Source of the DNA: Mycobacterium bohemicum DSM 44277
GTDB taxonomy: Bacteria > Actinomycetota > Actinomycetes > Mycobacteriales > Mycobacteriaceae
Length of the DNA stretch: 64,000 bases
Reading direction: 5' to 3'
Assembly: GCF_001053185.1 (NCBI RefSeq)
Contig: NZ_CSTD01000002.1
Location: 317,577 to 381,576 of the forward strand
Shown: positions 34,753-47,429 of the stretch, piece after piece
Layout of the letters: every line of letters begins with the position of its first letter
Position numbering within the stretch: the stretch's first letter is position 1
Made by a program: the position numbers and the translations under genes
The notes under the pieces: generated by a model
The model's input: the letters and a program-made list of their open reading frames with translations, nothing else
Databases searched by the model: none
What the model was told of the DNA's origin: nothing

Positions 34753-35942
34753 CAGTTGCTCCCGCCGGACTGTTCGGCGACGTGTTCGGTGATGGCTTTG
34801 ATCACGGCCTCTCCGGCGCGGCCGATCAACTGGTCGCGCCGGCCCTTGGCCCAGTCGTGCGACGCGCGCGACGCCTCGAGCTGACCCTTGAAGTGTGGAA
34901 TGACCTTGCGCGCCATCAGCTCATAGCAATGGTGTGTCGCTTCGGGCGAGGCCCAGTCGTGCCCGAGCATCAACAGCGTGCCGAAGCCGCCGGAGCGTTC
35001 GAGCAGGTCTTCGATGTGCGCGATCGCGTCGTCGGGCGTGCCGATGCAGCAATTACCCTTGGCCGCATAGTCTTCGACGAATTCGTAGGGAGTTTGGGTG
35101 GCGCCGTCGACGGAATTCGACAGCGGGACGAAGCCTGCCGCCCCGAAGTAGTCGGCAAAATCCTGCAGGCCGTAGGTGCAGTCGTTGATCGCCTGCTCGC
35201 GGGTGTCGGCGATGTGCATGATGCTCAGCACCCGCCAGTCGGCACGGTCGGGTTCGTCGCGGCCGACCTTGGCGGCCTGCTCGCGCACCACGTCCCAGGT
35301 GGTCTCCAGGGCGGCGTACCCGCCGGGGACCGACATCGACAGCGACAGCAGCGAGGTGCCCAGCGACCCGGCCAGCCGCGGTCCCGACGGGGAAATCATT
35401 GCCGCGGTGGATATTTCGGGGTATGGCCAGGTATACGGGCGGATGTGCAGCTGCGCGTCCCGCAGGGTGAACCAGTCGGAGTGCCGGTCGATCCGCTCGC
35501 TGGGCGCGGCGCGGAACAGCGCCAGGATCGCCTCGAGCGACTCCTGCATCATCCGCCGCTGCTCGACCGGGTCGATGCCCATCATGTACGCGTCGGACGG
35601 CAGGGCCCCGGGGCCCGTGCCGAACATGACCCGACCGCGGGTCAGGTGGTCCAGCAGCACCCAGCGGTCGGCCACCATGAGCGGATGGTGGTAGGGCAGC
35701 GAGACCACACCGGTGCCCAACCGGATGTGCTTGGTTCGCTCCGCGGCGACGGCGATGAAGACCTCCGGGCAGGCGATCAGTTCGTAGCCACCCGAGTGGT
35801 GCTCGCCGAACCAGGCCTCGTCGAAACCGAGGCGATCCAGCGCGACAACCCGCTCCAGGTCGTATTCCAAGGCGACGGTGGGGGATTGACCGGTCGGATG
35901 AAACGGCGTGACGAAGACGCCGAAACGCAGGGGCGGGGTCAT
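34752..35942 (-). CDS. LLM-class flavin-dependent monooxygenase (Rv3618 type)
   Basis: 396 residues of the bacterial-luciferase-like fold, using FMNH2 or F420H2. Features: RFGVFVTPFHPTGQSP at the start, LDRLGFDEAWFGEHHSGGYE, and VMFGTGPGALPSDAYMMGID. Start overlaps the ephA stop by four bases and the end overlaps the dehydrogenase start. Homolog of Rv3618, which is next to ephA in M. tuberculosis too (there in the divergent or tandem Rv3617-Rv3618 pair). Substrate unknown. Confidence 0.87.
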   Translation of the reverse strand: MTPPLRFGVFVTPFHPTGQSPTVALEYDLERVVALDRLGFDEAWFGEHHSGGYELIACPEVFIAVAAERTKHIRLGTGVVSLPYHHPLMVADRWVLLDHLTRGRVMFGTGPGALPSDAYMMGIDPVEQRRMMQESLEAILALFRAAPSERIDRHSDWFTLRDAQLHIRPYTWPYPEISTAAMISPSGPRLAGSLGTSLLSLSMSVPGGYAALETTWDVVREQAAKVGRDEPDRADWRVLSIMHIADTREQAINDCTYGLQDFADYFGAAGFVPLSNSVDGATQTPYEFVEDYAAKGNCCIGTPDDAIAHIEDLLERSGGFGTLLMLGHDWASPEATHHCYELMARKVIPHFKGQLEASRASHDWAKGRRDQLIGRAGEAVIKAITEHVAEQSGGSN

Positions 35943-36913
35943 CGCAGCTCCAATCCGTTGAGGAACTCCAGCAAGAGCGCATTCACCTCGTCCGGGCGCT
36001 CCTGCTGCAGCCAGTGTCCGGCGCCGTCGATCATCACCTGCCGATACGGGCCGGAGATCACCTCCGCGGCGCGGTCGGCGCGGGTGAAGCCCGACACCGG
36101 GTCGGCGGTCCCGGCCATAAAGAGCGACGGCACAGCAATTTTGGCGTCGGTGAGCTCGGCGGTGGTCTCCCAGTTGCGGTCGAGGTTGCGATACCAGTTG
36201 AGCCCACCCGTGAAACCCGTGCGGCTGAATTCGTCGACGTAGTGTTCGAGCTCGGCCTGGCTGATCCACTCGGGCAGCTCGTCGGGCTCCGACAGGCGAT
36301 CGAGGAATCCCTCGGGACCGGGCGCAACCATGCGCATCGCCGCGGCCCCGTCGCCGGACAACCGCAGGCCGCCCATCATCAGACGCAGGGTGCGGGCGGG
36401 ATCGGCATTGAGCTCCGCGTCGGCAACGCCGGGCTCCTGGAAATAGAGCATGTAAAAAAAGTTCTCCCCGAACAACTTCTGGAATGCCTGCGTCGGAGGC
36501 ACTTTCGCGCGGGGCAGCGCCGGCACGCTGAGCGCGGCGACCGCCGCGACCCGGTCGGGGTGCAGGAGCGGGGCGTGCCACACCACGGGCGCCCCCCAGT
36601 CGTGCCCGATCCAGACGGCCCGCTCGGCGCCGACGTCGTCGAGCAGCCCCACCAGATCGGCCGTCAGCTCGTGGATGTTGTACGCCTCGATCGCATCCGG
36701 GCGCGACGAGCCGCCGTAGCCGCGTTGGTCGGGCGCGAGGACGTGGTATCCGGCCTCGGCCAGGACGGGGATCTGGTGTCGCCACGAGTAGGCCAATTCG
36801 GGAAAGCCGTGGGCGAGGACGACGACGGGGGCGCCGCGCTCTCCGGCTTCGGTCACCCGCAGCCGCACGCCATTGGTGTCGACTAACCGTTCGGTTGAAG
36901 GGGGCACCGTCAC
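35939..36913 (-). CDS. ephA: Epoxide hydrolase
   Basis: 324-residue alpha/beta hydrolase. Oxyanion motif HGFPE, nucleophile Asp in GHDWGAP, lid tyrosine region and catalytic His in GAGHW near the C-terminus. Closely resembles Rv3617 EphA. Opens epoxides to diols. GTG 36913; first gene of the three-gene operon with the monooxygenase and dehydrogenase, a plausible oxygenation-detoxification set. Confidence 0.9.
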   Translation of the reverse strand: MTVPPSTERLVDTNGVRLRVTEAGERGAPVVVLAHGFPELAYSWRHQIPVLAEAGYHVLAPDQRGYGGSSRPDAIEAYNIHELTADLVGLLDDVGAERAVWIGHDWGAPVVWHAPLLHPDRVAAVAALSVPALPRAKVPPTQAFQKLFGENFFYMLYFQEPGVADAELNADPARTLRLMMGGLRLSGDGAAAMRMVAPGPEGFLDRLSEPDELPEWISQAELEHYVDEFSRTGFTGGLNWYRNLDRNWETTAELTDAKIAVPSLFMAGTADPVSGFTRADRAAEVISGPYRQVMIDGAGHWLQQERPDEVNALLLEFLNGLELR

Positions 36914-37036
36914 ACCAAATCACAACGGGCCCCGGCTGAGAAGGGTCCGGCGAGATCGCAATGGCGTGGATTTCGGCGATATCGTGGTCGTTGCCGCGCA
37001 TCATGGAAACGGCGGTGAAGGCGAGGTGGTGCAAGG

Positions 37037-37450
37037 ATGCGGATGGACCACGTCGTCCTGTGGACGAAGGACGCGAGGGCGGCCGTCGATTTCTACTCCC
37101 GGGTGGTCGGCCTGACCCCGCTGCGCCTCAAAGAGTTCGAGGCCGGCGAGGCGCCGTTCCCGAGCGTGCGGGTGTGCGAGGAATCCATCATCGACCTGAT
37201 GCCCATGAAGACGGCCCACGGTGCGGGGACGTTCGCCGACGGCGAAGGCGTCGCGGGCAACCGGGTCAACCACCTGTGTCTGGCGCTGTCCAAAGCCGAG
37301 TTCGACGCGCTGGATCGGCGTCTGCGGGCCGAAGGCGTCGATACCGGCGCCCGGAGGAACAGCAGCTTCGGCGCCCGGGGGTGGGCGCCGGAGGCCTTCT
37401 ATTTCGCCGATCCCGACGGCAACGTGCTCGAAGCGCGCTATTACGAATGA
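37037..37450 (+). CDS. VOC-family (glyoxalase/dioxygenase fold) protein
   Basis: 137 residues, two beta-alpha-beta-beta-beta repeats: MRMDHVVLWTKDARAAVDFY at the start, NRVNHLCLAL in the middle and AFYFADPDGNVLEARYYE at the end. His near residue 5, His in VNHLCL and Glu in EARYYE could be metal ligands. Substrate unknown. Stands alone, divergent from ephA; weak ribosome site (AAGG directly before the ATG). Confidence 0.8.
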   Translation: MRMDHVVLWTKDARAAVDFYSRVVGLTPLRLKEFEAGEAPFPSVRVCEESIIDLMPMKTAHGAGTFADGEGVAGNRVNHLCLALSKAEFDALDRRLRAEGVDTGARRNSSFGARGWAPEAFYFADPDGNVLEARYYE

Positions 37451-37598
37451 GCCGGCCCGATCGCCGGCGCGGCATGGGAACCGTCGGTCGTTAGGCAGGT
37501 GGCGACCCGCTGCGCTCCGGCTCTCCCGGAGCAGGCGGTAGCCTGGACTTTTCCAGCTGTGTATCGGGAAGGAACCTGGCCTGCACGGCCGATGATCG

Positions 37599-40013
<2,415 letters not shown>

Positions 40014-40030
40014 CCGAACTGGAGGATTCG

Positions 40031-40645
40031 ATGGCCTTACCGAGTTGGGAGCCGGACACCGCGACCCCGCCGGCCAGGGTGTTCGACCAGGACCGCGCCG
40101 AGGCCGCGGTCCGCGAGCTGCTCGAGGCGATCGGCGAGGATCCAAACCGGGACGGCCTGCGGGAGACCCCGGCCCGCGTCGCGCGCGCCTACCGGGAGGT
40201 GTTCGCCGGTTTGTACACCGATCCCGACGCCGTGCTGAACACCATGTTCGACGAGCAGCACGACGAGTTGGTGCTGGTCAAGGAGATCCCGCTGTATTCG
40301 ACCTGCGAGCATCACCTGGTTTCGTTCCACGGGGTGGCGCACGTCGGCTACATCCCCGGCACGGACGGCAGGGTGACCGGACTGTCGAAGATCGCCCGGC
40401 TGGTCGACCTGTACGCCAAGCGGCCTCAGGTGCAGGAGCGCCTCACCAGCCAGATCGCGGATGCCCTGGTGAAGAAGCTCGATCCGCGCGGCGTCATCGT
40501 CGTGATCGAGGCCGAGCACCTGTGCATGGCGATGCGCGGCGTCCGCAAACCCGGCGCCACCACCACGACGTCGGCGGTGCGCGGTCAGTTCAAGACCAGC
40601 GCCGCGTCCCGAGCCGAAGCGCTCGATCTCATCCTGCGTAAGTGA
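40031..40645 (+). CDS. folE: GTP cyclohydrolase I
   Basis: 204 residues; zinc and substrate motifs [12 protein letters not shown] and [16 protein letters not shown]. First step of folate synthesis (GTP to dihydroneopterin triphosphate). GGAGG seven bases before ATG 40031, 17 bases after ftsH. Its last codons overlap folP (GTGA). Confidence 0.97.
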   Translation: MALPSWEPDTATPPARVFDQDRAEAAVRELLEAIGEDPNRDGLRETPARVARAYREVFAGLYTDPDAVLNTMFDEQHDELVLVKEIPLYSTCEHHLVSFHGVAHVGYIPGTDGRVTGLSKIARLVDLYAKRPQVQERLTSQIADALVKKLDPRGVIVVIEAEHLCMAMRGVRKPGATTTTSAVRGQFKTSAASRAEALDLILRK

Positions 40646-41496
40646 GTCCGGCGCCTGTGCAGGTAATGGGTGTTCTGAACGTCACGAACGACTCGTTCTC
40701 CGACGGCGGCCGCTATCTCGATGCCGACGACGCCGTCGCGCACGGCCTGGCGCTGGCGGCCGAGGGCGCGGGAATCGTCGACGTCGGCGGGGAGTCCACC
40801 CGGCCCGGTGCCGCGCGGATCGACGCCCGGGTGGAGGCGTCGCGCGTCGTTCCCGTCGTCAAAGACCTTGCCGCCCAAGGCATTACCGTGAGTATCGACA
40901 CCATGCACGCCGATGTGGCGCGGGCGGCGCTGGAGAGCGGGGCGGGGATCGTCAACGACGTGTCCGGCGGCCGCGCCGACCCGGCGATGGCGCCGCTGGT
41001 GGCCGAGGCCGGCGTCGGGTGGGTCCTCATGCACTGGCGCCCGGTGCTTTCCGACCGGCCGCACCGGGCGCCCCGCTACCACGACGTGGTGGCCGAAGTC
41101 CGCGCCGAGCTGCTGGCGGGCGTCGACGACGCGGTGGCCGCCGGTGTCGACCCGGCCAACCTGGTGATCGACCCCGGGCTCGGATTCGCCAAGACGGGCC
41201 GCGACAACTGGGCGCTGCTGCACGCCCTGCCGCAGCTGGTCGAGACCGGGATCCCGGTGCTGCTGGGTGCGTCGCGCAAGCGGTTCCTCGGCACGCTGCT
41301 GGCCGGGCCCGACGGATCGCCCCGCCCGCCCGACGGACGGGAGACGGCGACGGCGGTGATCTCGGCGCTGGCCGCCCTGCACGGGGCTTGGGGGGTGCGC
41401 GTGCACGACGTGCGGGCGTCGGTCGACGCCCTCAAGGTCGTCGGGGCCTGGACCCGGCCCGAGACCCGGACCGAAACGGCCGGCGACGATGGCTGA
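40642..41496 (+). CDS. folP: Dihydropteroate synthase
   Basis: 284-residue TIM barrel; [24 protein letters not shown] and [10 protein letters not shown] motifs. Condenses p-aminobenzoate with the pterin; sulfonamide target. GTG 40642 overlaps folE stop by four bases. Confidence 0.97.
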   Translation: MSPAPVQVMGVLNVTNDSFSDGGRYLDADDAVAHGLALAAEGAGIVDVGGESTRPGAARIDARVEASRVVPVVKDLAAQGITVSIDTMHADVARAALESGAGIVNDVSGGRADPAMAPLVAEAGVGWVLMHWRPVLSDRPHRAPRYHDVVAEVRAELLAGVDDAVAAGVDPANLVIDPGLGFAKTGRDNWALLHALPQLVETGIPVLLGASRKRFLGTLLAGPDGSPRPPDGRETATAVISALAALHGAWGVRVHDVRASVDALKVVGAWTRPETRTETAGDDG

Positions 41497-41890
41497 TCGA
41501 ATCGAGCTGCGCGGCTTGACGATGCGCGGCCGGCACGGGGTGTTCGAGCACGAGCGCGTCGACGGGCAGGACTTCGTCGTCGATATCACCGTGTGGATCG
41601 ACCTGGCCGACGCCGCCGCGAGCGACGACCTTGCCGACACCTACGACTACGCCGCCCTGGCCCAGCTGGCGGCCGACGTCGTCGCCGGGCCCGCGCGCAA
41701 CCTGATCGAGGGGGTCGGCGGGGAAATCGCCGACAAGGTCATGGCCGACCGCCGCGTGCACGCGGTCGAGGTGACCGTGCACAAGCCACAGGCCCCGATA
41801 CCGCACCGATTCGACGACGTCGCGGTGGTGACCCGGCGGTCGCGCCGCGGCGGGCGCGGGTCGGTCATCCCCGCGGGCGGGGCGCTATGA
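41489..41890 (+). CDS. folB: Dihydroneopterin aldolase
   Basis: 133 residues; starts [21 protein letters not shown] with the conserved Gly-His-x-Glu-type active-site region and ends with [13 protein letters not shown] containing the catalytic Lys. Overlaps folP by eight bases and folK by four. Confidence 0.95.
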   Translation: MADRIELRGLTMRGRHGVFEHERVDGQDFVVDITVWIDLADAAASDDLADTYDYAALAQLAADVVAGPARNLIEGVGGEIADKVMADRRVHAVEVTVHKPQAPIPHRFDDVAVVTRRSRRGGRGSVIPAGGAL

Positions 41891-42426
41891 CGCGCGTGGT
41901 GCTGTCGATCGGGTCCAACCTCGGCGACCGGCTGACCCGCCTGCAGTCGGTGGTCGACGGCCTCGGTGGCGCGGTGCTCAAAGTCTCGCCGGTGTACGAG
42001 ACGGACCCGTGGGGCCGGGTGGACCAGGCGCCGTTCCTCAACGCGGTGCTCATCGCCGACGACCCGGCGTGCGACGGGCAGGGTTGGTTGCGCCGGGCGC
42101 AGGCGTTCGAGCGCGCCGCGGGGCGGGTGCGCGGCCAGAAGTGGGGGCCGCGCACGCTCGACGTCGACCTGATCGCCTGTTACGAGACCGGCCCGGCCGG
42201 CGAGGTCGAAGTCACGTCACGCGAGAACAACCTCACGTTGCCGCACCCGCTGGCCCACCTGCGCGCCTTCGTGTTGGTGCCGTGGCTTGACATCGACCCC
42301 GACGCCCGGCTGACCGTCGCCGGCGGTCCGCGCCCGGTCGCCGGCCTGCTCGCCGAGCTGGACCCCGCCGACCGCGACGGTGTCCGCCCCGCAAAACTCA
42401 CGTTGGCACTGAAACCGGACGACTGA
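41887..42426 (+). CDS. folK: Hydroxymethyl-dihydropterin pyrophosphokinase
   Basis: 179 residues; [14 protein letters not shown] at the N-terminus and [14 protein letters not shown], the HPPK signature with the metal-binding DVD. Overlaps folB by four bases and the next gene by one (TGATG), closing the folE-P-B-K pathway. Confidence 0.96.
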   Translation: MTRVVLSIGSNLGDRLTRLQSVVDGLGGAVLKVSPVYETDPWGRVDQAPFLNAVLIADDPACDGQGWLRRAQAFERAAGRVRGQKWGPRTLDVDLIACYETGPAGEVEVTSRENNLTLPHPLAHLRAFVLVPWLDIDPDARLTVAGGPRPVAGLLAELDPADRDGVRPAKLTLALKPDD

Positions 42427-42902
42427 TGGGGCCGACCAGGAAGCGCGACCTGACGGCCGCGGTGGTCGCGGCGGCGGTGATCGGCTACCTGCTGGTGACC
42501 GCGCTGTACCGCTGGTTTCCGCCGATCACGTTCTGGACGGGGCTGTCGCTGCTGGCGGTGGCCGTCGGGGAGGCCCTGTGGGCACGTCACGTGCGGGCCA
42601 AGATCAGCGACGGCGAAATCGGCCTCGGTCCCGGCTGGCTGCACCCGCTCGCGGTGGCGCGCAGCCTCGTGGTCGCCAAGGCCTCGGCCTGGGTGGGTGC
42701 GCTGATGCTCGGTTGGTGGGTGGGGTTGCTGGTGTACTTCCTGCCGCGGCGGTCCTGGCTGCGCGCCGCGGCCGAGGACACGGGCGGCACGACGGTGGCG
42801 GCCGTGAGCGCGCTGGCGCTGGTCGTCGCCGCGCTGTGGCTGCAACACTGCTGCAAATCCCCGCCGGACCCCACCGAGCACCCCGAGGGCGCAGAAACCT
42901 AG
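42426..42902 (+). CDS. DUF3180 membrane protein (Rv3605c type)
   Basis: 158 residues, equal to the length I recall for Rv3605c. Four hydrophobic helices with the second pair containing ARSLVVAKASAWVGALMLGWW, the family signature. ATG shares an A with the folK stop. Conserved beside fol genes in actinobacteria; function unknown. Confidence 0.88.
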   Translation: MGPTRKRDLTAAVVAAAVIGYLLVTALYRWFPPITFWTGLSLLAVAVGEALWARHVRAKISDGEIGLGPGWLHPLAVARSLVVAKASAWVGALMLGWWVGLLVYFLPRRSWLRAAAEDTGGTTVAAVSALALVVAALWLQHCCKSPPDPTEHPEGAET

Positions 42903-43047
42903 CGGCCCCCGGGGGCGTTGCGGGCGCGGGCGCGGGCCCGACGGTTTTCGAGGCCCCTCGGAGGCGTGCGGCGTTTCCGGGGAGTGCTGCGAGAATCGCC
43001 GAACCGGCGCGACACGCGGATTGACCTCGCACAGGTACAGTCAGGCC

Positions 43048-44115
43048 ATGACCGTTCTGTCCCGCGGCGCCCGGGTTCGGCGCGGCGGCCGCAGGCCGGG
43101 CTGGGTGCTCTTGACGGCGTTGCTGGTGCTCGCAATCTGCGCCAGTTCCGCGCTGGTTTTCACCGATCGGGTGGAACTTCTCAAGCTCGCCGTGATCCTG
43201 GCGCTGTGGGCCGCGGTTGCCGGCGCCTTCGTGTCGGTCCTCTACCGCCGGCAGAGCGACGCGGACCAGGCCCGCGTCCGCGACCTCAAGCTCGTCTACG
43301 ACCTGCAGCTGGACCGGGAGATCTCGGCCCGCAGGGAGTACGAGCTCACCGTCGAGTCGCAGCTGCGCCGCGAGCTGGCCTCCGAACTGCGCGCCCAGGC
43401 CGCCGACGACCTGGCCGCGCTGCGGGCGGAGCTGAACTCGTTGCGGACCAGCCTGGAGATTCTGTTCGACACCGATCTGCAGGAACGCCCCGCGCTGGAG
43501 ACCTTCGACACCGAACCACCGGCCGAGCGCGCGTACAGCGAATGGGAACGAAACGGCGAGCGCCCCCACACGGCGCCCGCCGACTGGGTGTCCAGCGACC
43601 GGGTCACCTCGTCCGCCGAGTCGGTGCACCGGGACAACGCGCCGGGCCGCAGCGACGAAACGGCCATCATCGACGTGCCCGAGGAACCGCTGCTGCCGCC
43701 CCGCCAGCAGCCACCGGCCCGGGAGCGTGTCCGCTATGCGCCGGGCTGGCCTCAGGAGCCCGCCGCATACGTTGCCCCGCCCGAGCCCGAGCCGAGATTC
43801 GAACCGCGCCACGAGCCGCCCCCGCCCGCGCCGGAACGGCAACCGCAGATGCAGGGCTGGCAGCCGGCGCCCACGACCGGCCTCTGGTTGCCGCCGGGTG
43901 CGCCCGACAGCAACTGGGCGCGGCCCCACCACCTGCGCCCCGGCACCGCGGCGCCGACGGCGCGGAAGGCTCGGAGGGGGCGTCGGAAACCGGTGGGCAG
44001 TCGGTGGCTGAGCTATTGGCGCGGCTTCAGGTGCAGCCTTCCGGGGGCGGACGGCGGCGTCGCCGCGAGAGCTGACGCCCCTCTTCAGGGACCGATCGAC
44101 TACAGTTTTCAGTGA
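43048..44115 (+). CDS. Membrane protein with coiled coil and Pro-rich tail (Rv3604c type), 3' frameshift
   Basis: The open frame gives 355 residues: two N-terminal helices (WVLLTALLVLAICASSALVF and a second at about 48-66), a charged coiled-coil (DADQARVRDLKLVYDLQLDR onward), then a Pro/Glu-rich region. The last 45 residues are Arg-rich and unlike the family. In another frame, ending at TGA 44075, lies ETGGQSVAELLARLQVQPSG followed by GGRRRRRES, the kind of C-terminus I recall for the mycobacterial family. The shift falls between about 43940 and 43985. Either a recent one-base indel or a sequencing error. Function unknown. Confidence 0.7.
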   Translation: MTVLSRGARVRRGGRRPGWVLLTALLVLAICASSALVFTDRVELLKLAVILALWAAVAGAFVSVLYRRQSDADQARVRDLKLVYDLQLDREISARREYELTVESQLRRELASELRAQAADDLAALRAELNSLRTSLEILFDTDLQERPALETFDTEPPAERAYSEWERNGERPHTAPADWVSSDRVTSSAESVHRDNAPGRSDETAIIDVPEEPLLPPRQQPPARERVRYAPGWPQEPAAYVAPPEPEPRFEPRHEPPPPAPERQPQMQGWQPAPTTGLWLPPGAPDSNWARPHHLRPGTAAPTARKARRGRRKPVGSRWLSYWRGFRCSLPGADGGVAARADAPLQGPIDYSFQ

Positions 44116-44182
44116 CCGTCCGGTACCCCATCAAGGACATCCAGGGACCGGAACGCACGAAATACAGGTGAGGTCGTCTGCG

Positions 44183-45115
44183 ATGGTGCAGTTCGACGGT
44201 TCGCGCCCGGCCAGGCTCGACGGGCTGCGACCGGCCAGACTTCAGGTCGGGATCATCTCCGCCGGTCGCGTGGGAACCGCGCTCGGTGTGGCGCTGGAGC
44301 GCGCCGATCACGTCGTGGTGGCGTGCAGCGCGATCTCCCGCGCCTCCCGCCGGCGGGCGCAGCGCTGGCTGCCCGACACCCCGGTGACCGCGCCGCAGGA
44401 AGTGGCGGCCAACGCCGAGCTGCTCGTCCTGTCGGTCCCGGACAGCGAACTGCCCGGCCTGGTGGCGGGCCTGGCCGCGACGTCCTCGGTGCGGCCGGGC
44501 ACGATCGTCGTCCACACCTCCGGTGCGAACGGGGTGGGCATCCTCGAGCCCCTGACGCCCGACTGCATACCGTTGGCGATCCACCCCGCGATGACCTTCA
44601 CCGGATCCGACGAGGACGTCAGCCGGCTGCCGGACACCTGCTTCGGGATCACCGCGGCCGACGACGTCGGGTACGCCATCGGGCAGTCGCTCGTCCTGGA
44701 GATGGGCGGGGAACCGTTCTGCGTCCGGGAGGAAGCCCGGGTGCTCTACCACGCCGCCCTGGCCCACGCGAGCAACCACCTCGTCACGGTCCTGGCCGAC
44801 GCGCTCGAGGCGTTGCGGACCGCCCTGCGCGGAGACGAACTGCTCGGCCAGCAACTCGTGGACGATCAGCCCGGCGGGCTCGCCGAACGCATCGTCGGCC
44901 CGCTGGCCCGCGCGGCGCTGGAGAACACGCTCCAGCGCGGCCAGGCCGCGCTCACCGGCCCGGTGGCCCGCGGTGACGCGGCCGCGGTCGCCGGGCACCT
45001 CAGGGCGCTCGAGCGGGTGGATCCCCAACTGGCGCAGGCGTATCGGGTGAACGCCCTGCGCACCGCCAGGCGTGCCCACGCCCCCGACGACGTCCTCGAG
45101 GTGCTGGCGCGATGA
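44183..45115 (+). CDS. Rossmann-like/DUF2520 protein (Rv3603c type)
   Basis: 310 residues. N-terminal NAD(P)-binding fold ([20 protein letters not shown]) and C-terminal DUF2520 helical domain ([20 protein letters not shown]). Related in fold to ketopantoate reductase and F420-dependent oxidoreductases, and placed directly before panC with ATGA overlap. A step in pantothenate supply is therefore plausible, but no activity is established. ATG 44183 preferred; GTG 44168 is possible. Confidence 0.85.
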   Translation: MVQFDGSRPARLDGLRPARLQVGIISAGRVGTALGVALERADHVVVACSAISRASRRRAQRWLPDTPVTAPQEVAANAELLVLSVPDSELPGLVAGLAATSSVRPGTIVVHTSGANGVGILEPLTPDCIPLAIHPAMTFTGSDEDVSRLPDTCFGITAADDVGYAIGQSLVLEMGGEPFCVREEARVLYHAALAHASNHLVTVLADALEALRTALRGDELLGQQLVDDQPGGLAERIVGPLARAALENTLQRGQAALTGPVARGDAAAVAGHLRALERVDPQLAQAYRVNALRTARRAHAPDDVLEVLAR

Positions 45116-46056
45116 GTCCCTCGGGCGCCAAGCCGCCCGCCTTCAAGGCCGGCGAACTCAACGTGTACGCGCGGCCGCGCTACGTCAGCGACGTCGCTCG
45201 CGCGCTGCGCCACACCGGCCGCCGGGTGATGCTGGTGCCCACCATGGGGGCGCTGCACGACGGGCACCTCGCGCTGGTCCGCGCCGCCAAGCGGGTCCAG
45301 GGCTCGGTGGTCGTGGTCTCGATATTCGTCAACCCGCTGCAGTTCGGAGCCGGGGAAGACCTCGACGCCTACCCCCGCACCCTCGACGACGACCTCGCGC
45401 TGCTGCGCGCCGAGGGCGTGGAGATCGTCTTCGCGCCGACCGCCGCGGCGATGTATCCCGACGGCCTGCGCACCACCGTGCAGCCGGGACCGCTGGCGGC
45501 CGAGCTGGAGGGCGGCGTCCGGCCCACACACTTCTCCGGCGTGCTGACCGTGGTGTGCAAGCTGCTGCAGATCGTGCGCCCCGACCGGGTGTTCTTCGGC
45601 GAGAAGGACTACCAGCAGCTGGTGCTGATCCGGCAGATGGTCGCCGACCTCAACGTCGACGTCGACGTGATCGCGGTGCCCACCGTCCGGGAATCGGACG
45701 GGCTGGCGATGTCGTCGCGCAACCGCTACCTGGACCCGGCGCAGCGGGAGGCGTCGGTGGCGCTGTCGGCGGCGCTGACGGCGGGGGCACACGCCGCGCA
45801 CGACGGACCGCAGGCCGCGGTGGCGGCGGCGCGCGCCGTGCTCGAGGCCGTGCCCGGCCTGACGGTCGACTACCTGGAGCTGCGCGACCCCGACCTCGGT
45901 CCGCTACAGCCCGACCGGCCCGGCCGGCTGCTGGTCGCCGCCCGCCTCGGCGCGACCCGGCTGTTGGACAACGTCGCGATCACCATCGGAACTTCGCCGG
46001 CACCCGTGGGGCCGGACGGATATCGGCACACCCTCGAATCACCTGGGAGGAATTGA
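45112..46056 (+). CDS. panC: Pantothenate synthetase
   Basis: 314 residues; nucleotide-binding [18 protein letters not shown] and [24 protein letters not shown]. Joins pantoate and beta-alanine using ATP. Overlaps its neighbours on both sides (ATGA upstream, TGATG with panD). Confidence 0.97.
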   Translation: MSPSGAKPPAFKAGELNVYARPRYVSDVARALRHTGRRVMLVPTMGALHDGHLALVRAAKRVQGSVVVVSIFVNPLQFGAGEDLDAYPRTLDDDLALLRAEGVEIVFAPTAAAMYPDGLRTTVQPGPLAAELEGGVRPTHFSGVLTVVCKLLQIVRPDRVFFGEKDYQQLVLIRQMVADLNVDVDVIAVPTVRESDGLAMSSRNRYLDPAQREASVALSAALTAGAHAAHDGPQAAVAAARAVLEAVPGLTVDYLELRDPDLGPLQPDRPGRLLVAARLGATRLLDNVAITIGTSPAPVGPDGYRHTLESPGRN

Positions 46057-46487
46057 TGTTACGGACCATGTTGAAGTCGAAGATCCATCGCGCCACCGTC
46101 ACCCAGGCGGACCTGCACTACGTCGGCTCGGTGACCATCGACGCCGACCTGATGGACGCCGCGGACCTGCTCGAAGGCGAACAGGTCACCATCGTCGACA
46201 TCGACAACGGCGCCCGGCTGGTCACCTACGCCATCACCGGCGAGCGCGGTTCCGGCGTCATCGGGATCAACGGCGCCGCAGCCCATCTCGTCCACCCCGG
46301 CGACCTGGTCATCCTCATCGCCTACGGCACCATGGAGGACGCGGAAGCGCGCGCCTACGAGCCGAGCATCGTGTTCGTCGACGCCGACAACAAGCCGGTG
46401 GACCTGGGGCACGACCCGGCGTTCGTGCCGGCCTTGGAAATACCAGGGGCTTCGGGTCTGCTCGATCCCCGGATCGGCGTGGGATAG
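46056..46487 (+). CDS. panD: Aspartate 1-decarboxylase
   Basis: 143 residues; self-processing Gly24-Ser25 bond in HYVGSVTID creates the pyruvoyl group. Makes beta-alanine for PanC. GGGAGG lies before ATG 46056, inside the end of panC. The C-terminus is the region altered in pyrazinamide-resistant M. tuberculosis. Confidence 0.97.
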   Translation: MLRTMLKSKIHRATVTQADLHYVGSVTIDADLMDAADLLEGEQVTIVDIDNGARLVTYAITGERGSGVIGINGAAAHLVHPGDLVILIAYGTMEDAEARAYEPSIVFVDADNKPVDLGHDPAFVPALEIPGASGLLDPRIGVG

Positions 46488-46489
46488 AC

Positions 46490-47305
46490 GTGCTGCTGGC
46501 CATCGACGTCCGCAACACCCACACCGTCGTCGGACTGATATCCGGATCCAAGGAGCACGCGAAGGTCGTGCAGCAGTGGCGGATTCGCACCGAATCGGAG
46601 GTCACCGCCGACGAATTGGCGCTCACCATCGACGGGCTGATCGGGGACGATTCCGACCGGCTCACCGGCGCGTCCGCCCTGTCGACCGTCCCGTCGGTGC
46701 TGCACGAGGTGCGGGTCATGCTCGACCAGTACTGGCCGTCGATGCCGCATGTGCTGATCGAGCCGGGAGTGCGAACCGGCATCCCGCTGCTCGTCGACAA
46801 TCCCAAACAAGTGGGCGCCGACCGGATCGTCAACTGCCTGGCGGCGTTTCACAAGTTTGGTGGGGCTGCGATCGTCGTCGACTTCGGATCCTCGATCTGC
46901 GTGGACCTGGTGTCGGCGAAAGGGGAATTTCTGGGCGGTGCGATCGCGCCCGGGGTGCAGATTTCCTCGGACGCCGCCGCCGCCCGCTCCGCGGCCCTGC
47001 TCCATGTCGAACTCGCACGGCCCCGGTCAGTTGTCGGCAAGAACACCGTCGAATGCATGCAGGCGGGTGCGGTGTTCGGGTTCGCCGGGTTGGTCGACGG
47101 GTTGGTGCAGCGCATCCGCGAGGACGTGGATGGTTTCTCGGGCGACGACGTCGCGGTCGTGACGACCGGACACACCGCGCCGCTGCTGCTGCCCGAGCTG
47201 CGCACCGCCAACCACTATGACCAGCACCTGACCCTGCACGGCCTGGGGCTGGTCTTCGAGCGCAACCGCGACGTCCAGCGCGGCCGCCTGAAGACGGCAC
47301 GCTGA
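46490..47305 (+). CDS. coaX: Type III pantothenate kinase
   Basis: 271 residues, ASKHA-fold Coa[16 protein letters not shown] phosphate loop, [15 protein letters not shown] and [14 protein letters not shown] 46490 two bases after panD. In M. tuberculosis CoaX is not the active pantothenate kinase (CoaA is), so its role is uncertain despite the family name. Confidence 0.93.
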   Translation: MLLAIDVRNTHTVVGLISGSKEHAKVVQQWRIRTESEVTADELALTIDGLIGDDSDRLTGASALSTVPSVLHEVRVMLDQYWPSMPHVLIEPGVRTGIPLLVDNPKQVGADRIVNCLAAFHKFGGAAIVVDFGSSICVDLVSAKGEFLGGAIAPGVQISSDAAAARSAALLHVELARPRSVVGKNTVECMQAGAVFGFAGLVDGLVQRIREDVDGFSGDDVAVVTTGHTAPLLLPELRTANHYDQHLTLHGLGLVFERNRDVQRGRLKTAR

Positions 47306-47363
47306 GCCGGGCGTTTGTTCCACCCCGACTCTGCGTACGGGGCGGCCGTCGCGGCGGTCTGAC

Positions 47364-47403
47364 CGCCGTGGGCGCAGGCTCGGCGCCGTCAGCGCAGGCC
47401 CGG
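47364..47403 (+). repeat. Two-copy 20-bp tandem repeat with shared 16-mer
   Basis: Copies at 47364-47383 and 47384-47403 differ at three of twenty positions. The first contains a 16-mer whose reverse complement is identical to 56599-56614 in this window. A GGCGGTC-T-GACCGCC hairpin (47353-47367) abuts it. Located between coaX and lysS. Confidence 0.6.
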
Positions 47404-47429
47404 CCGCCTGTCATTTAAGCTGGCACGTC

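Noticed and set aside
46490..47305. coaX as inactive because the phosphate loop reads DVRNT and not DxGNT
   Set aside because: The same sequence occurs in other mycobacterial CoaX, so it is a family trait.
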